64,000 nucleotides of DNA from Ferdinandcohnia salidurans (GTDB lineage Bacteria; Bacillota; Bacilli; Bacillales; Bacillaceae_L), in contig NZ_JBHUEK010000015.1 of NCBI RefSeq assembly GCF_042680725.1, forward strand, positions 1-64,000, in the 5' to 3' direction. Shown here in pieces: positions 58,770 to 64,000 of this stretch (position 1 is its first letter; each line of letters opens with the position of its first letter). The notes under the pieces are model-generated. The model was not told the origin of the DNA. It saw only the letters and a list, made by a program, of their open reading frames with translations, and did no database searches. The translations under genes and the position numbers were made by a program.

Positions 58770-60605
58770 ATGAATAATAATAAGTGGTACATATCCACAT
58801 GGTTTATAGCACTTTTGTTTGCATTTTGGTTTTTAGTCATTCCACTTATAACTGGGGTATTTTTACTATATATACAAAAGAGAGAAAAAGTTAATTATCA
58901 AAGGCAAGTCGAGCAATTAATGATTACTAATAAGGAGTTAATGTCTAGGGAAAAGGAGATTGAATTAAGAGGGAAAGAAATAGAACGTCAGTTTATCGAG
59001 AAACAAAAAGAATTAATTGAAATGGAGTCAATCCATCGTGAAAGGTTAGCAGAAATTTCAAAAAAACATGAAATTTTGTTAAAAGAAAAAGAACATGCTA
59101 TTAAAGAGGAAATAGAAAAACAAAAAAATGTATTATTCGAAAAAGAGGAGAAATTAAAGGAGTTGCTGGAAGAACACCAACAAAAATTACTTCAATTAAC
59201 GAGGAATAAGGAAGAAGAGTTAAGTAAATTAGAAGTCAAACACCAACAAAAATTATTATTGGTGACAAAGGAAAGGGAAGAAGAATTAATCTCAAGGGAA
59301 CAAAATATAAAAGTTAAAGAAAAAGATATTCAGCTTACTTTTTTAGAAAAACAAGAGGAAATAAGTAAATTAGAAATGGAGCACAAACAGAATCTTATTT
59401 GGATGACAAAAAAACGAGAAGAAGAATTAGTCTCAAGGGAGATGTCTGTTAGTAAAAAAGAAAATGAAATTGAAGAAATTATTGCGAAAGGCCAAGATGA
59501 GGTAAATAAACTACAGATTGAAATTAAGAGGTCGACAGAAAAGAGTAATATCCTAAAGTCCATGATAATTACTCTTGAAGATGAGGTATTATATCAATCG
59601 TTTGGATTCTATGATACTAGATTTGATCTCGAGAATTCAGAAGAATATAAACACTATCTTGAATTAGTTAGAAATGCACAAAAAAAACTGGTAAAAGAAA
59701 ATAGGGCAGCTTTAACAAAAATATATCCAGATCATACGGGGATGTTAAAAAAAGATTCTTTAAAAAATAACAATATTAAATTAGCTATAAGGTCTTTTAA
59801 TAATGAATGCGATTCTGTAATCAGTAAGGTTAAATTCAATAATGTTGAAATGTCGGAGAAAAGAATACGAGCATCCTTTCAACATATTAATGAATTAAAC
59901 CACCATAATTCAATTGAACTTACAGATGAGTTTCTCCATCTGAAATTGGAAGAATTATTTTTGGCTTATGAATATGCACAGAAGAAACAGGAAGAGAAGG
60001 AAGAGCAACGTCGTATTAACGAGGAAATAAGGGAAGAACGTAAGGCTCAACAAGAGTTAGAAGAACAATTGAAAATATTGAATAAAGAAGAAAAACATAT
60101 AGAAAATGTTATGCAGCATGCTTCACAGTTTAGTGAACAAAGAGTGAATGAATTAAAAACAAGATTGGAAGAAATAAGGCGTCAAAAGGAAGATGTTGAT
60201 TATAGAGTTAAAAATACTAAGGCTGGGTATATATATGTAATTTCGAATATAGGATCTTTCGGAGAAAACATATATAAAATAGGAATGACCAGACGTTTAG
60301 AACCTATGGACCGTGTTAGGGAACTTGGAGGGGCTTCAGTTCCTTTTCGATTTGACGTACATGCCGTTATTTTTTCCGATAATGCGCCTGAGCTTGAAGC
60401 ATCTCTTCATAGGACATTTAGTCATCGAAGAGTAAATAAAATAAATGAACGTAAAGAGTTCTTCAATGTCAGGCTAGAGGAAATAAAAAAAGTTGTTAAT
60501 CAAAATCATAATGCAGTTATTGAATTCACAATGGTTGCAGATGCAAAAGAATATAGAGAAACAATGAAGTTAGAAGAGAAGATTGCGGAGCAATATATTG
60601 TTTAG
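58770..60605 (+). CDS. Membrane-anchored coiled-coil DUF4041 / GIY-YIG (T5orf172) protein
   Basis: 611 residues. One membrane span (about 11-35) is followed by about 230 residues of Lys/Glu-rich coiled coil with repeated KEREEEL, KHQQKLL and EKEIE blocks. A DUF4041-like domain follows (about 265-410; LEDEVLYQSFGFYDTRFDLENSEEYK). A second coiled stretch leads to the C-terminal T5orf172/GIY-YIG nuclease-like domain with GYIYVISNIGSFGENIYKIGMTRRLEPMDRVRELGGASVPF and LHRTFSHRRVNKINERKEFFNV. DUF4041-GIY-YIG proteins are frequent in phages and defence loci. The start is uncertain: ATG 58770, or GTG 58761. The next gene follows after about 66 bases. Confidence 0.82.
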   Translation: MNNNKWYISTWFIALLFAFWFLVIPLITGVFLLYIQKREKVNYQRQVEQLMITNKELMSREKEIELRGKEIERQFIEKQKELIEMESIHRERLAEISKKHEILLKEKEHAIKEEIEKQKNVLFEKEEKLKELLEEHQQKLLQLTRNKEEELSKLEVKHQQKLLLVTKEREEELISREQNIKVKEKDIQLTFLEKQEEISKLEMEHKQNLIWMTKKREEELVSREMSVSKKENEIEEIIAKGQDEVNKLQIEIKRSTEKSNILKSMIITLEDEVLYQSFGFYDTRFDLENSEEYKHYLELVRNAQKKLVKENRAALTKIYPDHTGMLKKDSLKNNNIKLAIRSFNNECDSVISKVKFNNVEMSEKRIRASFQHINELNHHNSIELTDEFLHLKLEELFLAYEYAQKKQEEKEEQRRINEEIREERKAQQELEEQLKILNKEEKHIENVMQHASQFSEQRVNELKTRLEEIRRQKEDVDYRVKNTKAGYIYVISNIGSFGENIYKIGMTRRLEPMDRVRELGGASVPFRFDVHAVIFSDNAPELEASLHRTFSHRRVNKINERKEFFNVRLEEIKKVVNQNHNAVIEFTMVADAKEYRETMKLEEKIAEQYIV

Positions 60606-60671
60606 TTATTGGTATTATTCATAGATATTATCTTGGAAGGAACAAAAATAAAGTTAAGGGAGGAAATTGTT

Positions 60672-62690
60672 TTGAACACACCACAACAAACAGAGTCAAT
60701 TAGGAACTTAGTAGAAAATATTGATAAAGGAAATATCGTATTACCAGAATTTCAAAGAGATTTTGTTTGGGAAATAAAAAAGACTTGTGACCTTTTCGAT
60801 TCTATAGTAAGGGATATTTTTATTGGGTCAATTATTTATGGAAAACCGACTTTTGAAATTACGGTCAGAGAGATTGATATCAGACCAAGGAAAGGTGCGG
60901 GAAGTCGTAGGAAACTTAAAATTACATCTTTTGAAAGAGAAGAAATAAATCAAAAATCCCAAATCGCCAATTTTAGGTTAATTTTGGACGGACAACAACG
61001 AGCAACTTCCTTTTATAGGGCCTTAAAAGGAATTGACGAGATTTGGTTTATTGCAAAAAAAGAGGATGAATTGGAGGATAAAGTTAAGGAAAAGGAATAT
61101 AAAGACAGATCACTAGAAGAAATGTTGTATACATTTTCTTTACAAGAGGATGATGAAAGAATTTCAATTAAATTATCTGAGGCATATGAAATCTCTAAAG
61201 GTGATATGTTTGATGAGGATATTAAGAATAAATTCTTTGATAATTTACTCTTTGTGGCCGGTATGGATGATCTCGAGTCAAAAGCTAATTACAGAAGATA
61301 TAAAACACTATGTATGAAGTTAGGAGAATTATTTAAAAGCGAATTACTATTGTCTTATTATTTATTAAATATGGATAACGAAAAATTTGCGTTATTTTTC
61401 GAACGTAGTAATAGTAAGGGTATACAGTTGAATTTTATAGATATATTAGCCGCAAAGCTTTATAAAGGATTTAATTTGAGGGATAAAATAGATGAACTAG
61501 AATCTAAGTATCCAAGTTATAAGTTTGATAGGGAGATTATTGTCCGAACTATTTCTTATATAGTGAGTAAAGGAAAAGATATTGATAGAAATTATATTCT
61601 ATCAAATCTAAATTACGAGCATTTTGATTTATACTGGGATGATATATGTAAGCATTATAATCATGTTTTAGAATTTCTTTTTAAAGAAAACCTAGTTATT
61701 TCTCAAAATTGGATGCCTTATGAAAATATGGTAATTCCTTTAATAATATTTTTAAGGGAGTCTAATCAAAATGATTTTTCCCAAATGAATGAATGGCAAT
61801 ATGAATTTATTAAATATTGGTATTGGGCATCGATATTTTCACAAAGGTACTCTTCAGGGTCAAATGAAGCTATATTGCAAGACTCAAATGTACTTAAAAG
61901 TATTGCGAAGGGTATGAAAATAACTGATAGGGTGTTCTTTACACGATTAAAGTCCCAAATAGATTCATATGAAGATATTTTTTCATATTCAAGAAAAGTA
62001 AATGTTATCTACAAGGGAACTCTAAATTTAATCAATTATAATTCGAGAGGATTAACGGATTGGAATAATTCGAGTAAATTGTCATTAAGTAAAAAGTTAG
62101 AGGATCATCACATCTTTCCTAAAGAATATATTAAAAATCAGTTTAAAAATGATGAACAAGCAATTTCCTTAATGGATTGTGTTGCTAATAGAACACTTAT
62201 TCCAAAAATCACAAATATTAAAGTCGGTAAAAAAACGCCATCCCAGTATATGATGGAGCTAAAAGCATCGAATGAAAAATTGGAGAGTACTCTTAAAGAG
62301 CATTTGGTACCAACTGAAATAGTAGAAGGGCTATATGATGAGTTTTTTAATGAATTTATTGAGGAAAGAGCGAGATTAATATTTGATTTAATAAAAAAGA
62401 CCGTTATAGAGAAAGAAAAACAAATAATTGAACAGTATTATCAAGCTCCAAGGGTACAAGGAAATATAAAGATATTTGCTTCATATTATAACAAGAAGTT
62501 AGAAGCAACACTTGATGTCGATTCACAAAAGGTATTACTTTTAGGGGAAAGTCATTCGGTTTCTTCTGCAGCTGATAAGGCTAAATTTACCCTTTCTGGG
62601 AAAGCTGATACCTCAACAAATGGATGGAGATTTTGGAAGTACATTGATTATAGTGGGCAAGAAAAGTATATTGATGAATTAAGAAAATAA
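60672..62690 (+). CDS. DUF262 / HNH-type protein (GmrSD-like), with DUF4357-like C-terminus
   Basis: 672 residues from a TTG with GGGAGGAAA upstream. DUF262 domain: LPEFQRDFVWEIKKTCDLFDSI near residue 25 and LILDGQQRATSFYRAL near 95, the ParB-like nucleotide-hydrolysis motifs. SNSKGIQLNFIDILAAKLY follows. An HNH/DUF1524-like site LEDHHIFPKEYIKNQ...CVANRTLIP lies near 495-535. The last ~60 residues (LLGESHSVSSAADKAKFTLSGKADTSTNGWRFWKYID) resemble DUF4357-type add-on domains. Related GmrSD enzymes cut modified phage DNA. Same strand as and close behind the DUF4041 gene, so a two-gene operon is likely. Confidence 0.85.
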   Translation: MNTPQQTESIRNLVENIDKGNIVLPEFQRDFVWEIKKTCDLFDSIVRDIFIGSIIYGKPTFEITVREIDIRPRKGAGSRRKLKITSFEREEINQKSQIANFRLILDGQQRATSFYRALKGIDEIWFIAKKEDELEDKVKEKEYKDRSLEEMLYTFSLQEDDERISIKLSEAYEISKGDMFDEDIKNKFFDNLLFVAGMDDLESKANYRRYKTLCMKLGELFKSELLLSYYLLNMDNEKFALFFERSNSKGIQLNFIDILAAKLYKGFNLRDKIDELESKYPSYKFDREIIVRTISYIVSKGKDIDRNYILSNLNYEHFDLYWDDICKHYNHVLEFLFKENLVISQNWMPYENMVIPLIIFLRESNQNDFSQMNEWQYEFIKYWYWASIFSQRYSSGSNEAILQDSNVLKSIAKGMKITDRVFFTRLKSQIDSYEDIFSYSRKVNVIYKGTLNLINYNSRGLTDWNNSSKLSLSKKLEDHHIFPKEYIKNQFKNDEQAISLMDCVANRTLIPKITNIKVGKKTPSQYMMELKASNEKLESTLKEHLVPTEIVEGLYDEFFNEFIEERARLIFDLIKKTVIEKEKQIIEQYYQAPRVQGNIKIFASYYNKKLEATLDVDSQKVLLLGESHSVSSAADKAKFTLSGKADTSTNGWRFWKYIDYSGQEKYIDELRK

Positions 62691-62709
62691 TTGTTTTTCT
62701 TTTCGGACA

Positions 62710-62747
62710 ATGATGATACCTATCCCTGTTAGCAGGGGTAGTATTTT
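62710..62747 (+). terminator. Terminator after the DUF262 gene
   Basis: CTATCCCTG / CAGGGGTAG stem with a 4-base loop and TATTTTATC tail. Confidence 0.75.
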
Positions 62748-62789
62748 ATCATTAGAATGCATTTTTAGTGTAAAGCTGGGCACCCGATG

Positions 62790-63050
62790 ATGATGCTGTT
62801 TCATACCTGAATTACTTCAACTTGTCATTAGCTTTATAAGCATACGCAGTTTCGCCCGCATATATCGTGACAAGCACCATTGGCCGTAACCAATAGAAAC
62901 TCCATTCAAACCGTTTTCGCAAGAAGTCGTTCCCACTCCTTTAAGTCTAACAATCCGGCCTGAAAACAGCAGTAAAGACCTTGCCTAATGATTGCTCCGT
63001 TGATTTTCTGCATCGGCTTAACTCACATGCCCTTTTTTTTAGCGTTACTT
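62790..63050 (-). repeat. Conserved, GC-richer block with a 35-codon frame, probable decayed mobile element or structured RNA
   Basis: Within a 694-bp gap, this block is clearly less AT-rich than its surroundings. The minus strand contains an open frame 62906-63013 (35 codons, starting MQKINGAIIRQGLYCCFQ) with no ribosome binding site. The same short translation is one I recall as a widespread orphan hypothetical in Bacillus genomes. No transposase motif or domain V of a group II intron was seen. The rest of the gap (63051-63306) is AT-rich. Confidence 0.45.
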
Positions 63051-63306
63051 AAGGGCATTCCCACGGTTATTTTTTTCAGTAGTTATCTACTAAAACGACA
63101 GCGTTTTGACAGAGGGTGACACTCTGACCCATCAAGGATTTCTTTTCGTGACTCGAATAACACCTTTTGAAAAATAGAAATGCAAGTTTTTATTAACTGA
63201 AATATAGGAGAATAAATGGGGGTAATTTGTATTTATTTTATTAATTATGTAAAATTAATTTCATAAAGAGCAGTGGTTTTCAGTTTAATGTAGAAGTTAC
63301 AAATGA

Positions 63307-63353
63307 GTAACCTATTTTAACCTCAGCTATAGGTTAAGGAAGGTTACTTTTTT
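63307..63353 (+). terminator. Double-stem terminator upstream of the kinase gene
   Basis: Outer GTAACCT / AGGTTAC and inner TTAACCT / AGGTTAA arms, followed by TTTTTT. It ends about 30 bases before the kinase start, so it is either a leader attenuator or a barrier to upstream transcription. Confidence 0.65.
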
Positions 63354-63384
63354 AAGTTTGGTTAATTTAATAGGGGGGACTATT

Positions 63385-64000
63385 TTGGTTGAATTTTTAA
63401 AGGATGATCTAATTGATAACCGTTATCTAGTAAAATACGTAGTTGGTGGAGGTGGCTTTGGTAAAGTTTTATATGTTATTGACCAGGAAAATGGAGAAGA
63501 AAAGGCACTAAAATACTGTACTTCTAATTCAGAAGAAGATATCCGCCGATTTAAAAGGGAAGTCCGTATTATGGAAAATATTGACCATGAAAATGTTATA
63601 AAAGTAATAGATTCAAATGTTGAGCATCATCCTCCATTTTTTACTATGCCTGTAGCTTTATATTCAGTATCAAAAATAATCCCGGATATTCAAGGGGATA
63701 TTAATAGGGTAATTCCTGTATTTGAATCAATTTGTAAAGGGATTAATGCCATCCATTTTAGCGGCCATACCCACAGGGATATAAAACCCGATAATGCTTT
63801 AGTATTTGATAATTCTCAAATAGTAGTTTCCGATTTAGGACTGGCTAAATTTGACGAAAGAGATACAACAGTACTCACTAGAGCTAGTATTTATATGGGA
63901 ACATATGATTATATGCCTCCTGAACAAATGATGTATGGGGGAACAAGGGACTTGGACCATAGGGGGGATGTCTATCAACTTGGGAAAACCCTCTATCACC
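63385..64000 (+). CDS. Ser/Thr protein kinase (partial, cut by window end)
   Basis: The visible 205 residues are a Hanks-type kinase domain: glycine loop VVGGGGFGKV, ATP-binding Lys in ALKYC, catalytic loop HRDIKPDN, SDLGLA in place of DFG, then GTYDYMPPEQMMYGG and DHRGDVYQLGKTLYH. The C-terminus lies beyond the window. The start is TTG behind AGGGGGGAC. It lacks PrkC-type context (no PrpC phosphatase upstream); its neighbours are DUF262 and DUF4041 genes, as in accessory or defence islands. Confidence 0.88.
   Translation, partial: MVEFLKDDLIDNRYLVKYVVGGGGFGKVLYVIDQENGEEKALKYCTSNSEEDIRRFKREVRIMENIDHENVIKVIDSNVEHHPPFFTMPVALYSVSKIIPDIQGDINRVIPVFESICKGINAIHFSGHTHRDIKPDNALVFDNSQIVVSDLGLAKFDERDTTVLTRASIYMGTYDYMPPEQMMYGGTRDLDHRGDVYQLGKTLYH

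Noticed and set aside
62691..63384. Group II intron or intact transposase in the gap before the kinase
   Set aside because: No reverse transcriptase or transposase frame and no domain V sequence were found; only a short conserved-looking block remains.

Overview
The window is chromosomal DNA of a low-GC Gram-positive, endospore-forming member of Bacillus sensu lato (Neobacillus/Mesobacillus/Cytobacillus type). This rests on gene content (lia cell-envelope stress operon, mreBH, pdaA, DUF2294 proteins, the yfk/yfj gene block), strong Shine-Dalgarno sites (AGGAGG, GGGGGG) and frequent TTG/GTG starts. Much of the order matches two B. subtilis neighbourhoods: ykpA...mreBH, and yfjO-yfjP...pdaA...yfkAB-yfkD-chaA(yfkE)-yfkF-yfkH-yfkI-yfkJ-yfkK...treA. 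Accessory genes are inserted between the conserved ones. There are no rRNA or tRNA genes, no CRISPR array and no complete insertion sequence.

Layout. 0.2-3.3 kb: a CtaG-type cytochrome oxidase assembly protein, an unusual XRE-repressor/F1-ATPase-beta-like fusion, an intergenic palindromic repeat array and a 3-methyladenine glycosylase. 3.4-6.9 kb: liaI-like, liaH, liaF, liaS, liaR. 7.2-11.1 kb: a four-gene locus that looks new: an HD-GYP membrane protein, a 23-residue Cys/Trp peptide, a PqqD-like/M50 membrane protease and a histidine kinase. The HD-GYP protein and the kinase share the same N-terminal membrane sensor. 11.2-17.1 kb: p-aminobenzoyl-glutamate import and hydrolysis (abgT-abgA-abgB) with a divergent non-LysR regulator. 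17.7-25.3 kb: helD behind a leader terminator and with a duplicated 3' end, a Cys-pair metal module (small protein, permease, MarR regulator), the ABC-F protein YkpA and a SpoVB-like flippase. 25.5-28.4 kb: two DUF2294 (MpsC-type) proteins and a PAS histidine kinase. 28.6-32.6 kb: ArsR-SRPBCC pair, TerC, MreBH, DUF1992 and DUF488. 32.9-45.8 kb: treA, the yfk genes and a P1B-4 iron-efflux ATPase behind three phased operator-like repeats. 45.9-56.8 kb: DUF4317, an MFS transporter, class I fumarase, pdaA, an LprI-like lipoprotein, an SMR pair, a cupin, an AlkA glycosylase and the RlmCD-type methyltransferase. 57.1-64 kb: an accessory island with a DnaQ-like exonuclease/BRCT protein, a membrane-anchored DUF4041/GIY-YIG protein, a DUF262/HNH protein, a repeat-like block and a Ser/Thr kinase cut by the window end.

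Non-coding structure is rich. At least seven copies of a REP-like element (two hairpins with complementary GACGGTT/AACCGTC loops) lie at gene ends, two of them between diverged direct duplications of flanking DNA. Three unrelated intergenic arrays repeat at 20, 21 and 52-53 bp, and the iron-ATPase upstream boxes repeat at exactly 31 bp; all are near multiples of the DNA helical turn. Candidate operators could be read directly for the MarR module, the ArsR-SRPBCC pair and treA.

All functional calls come from reading translated sequence and motifs against remembered families; no database search was possible.
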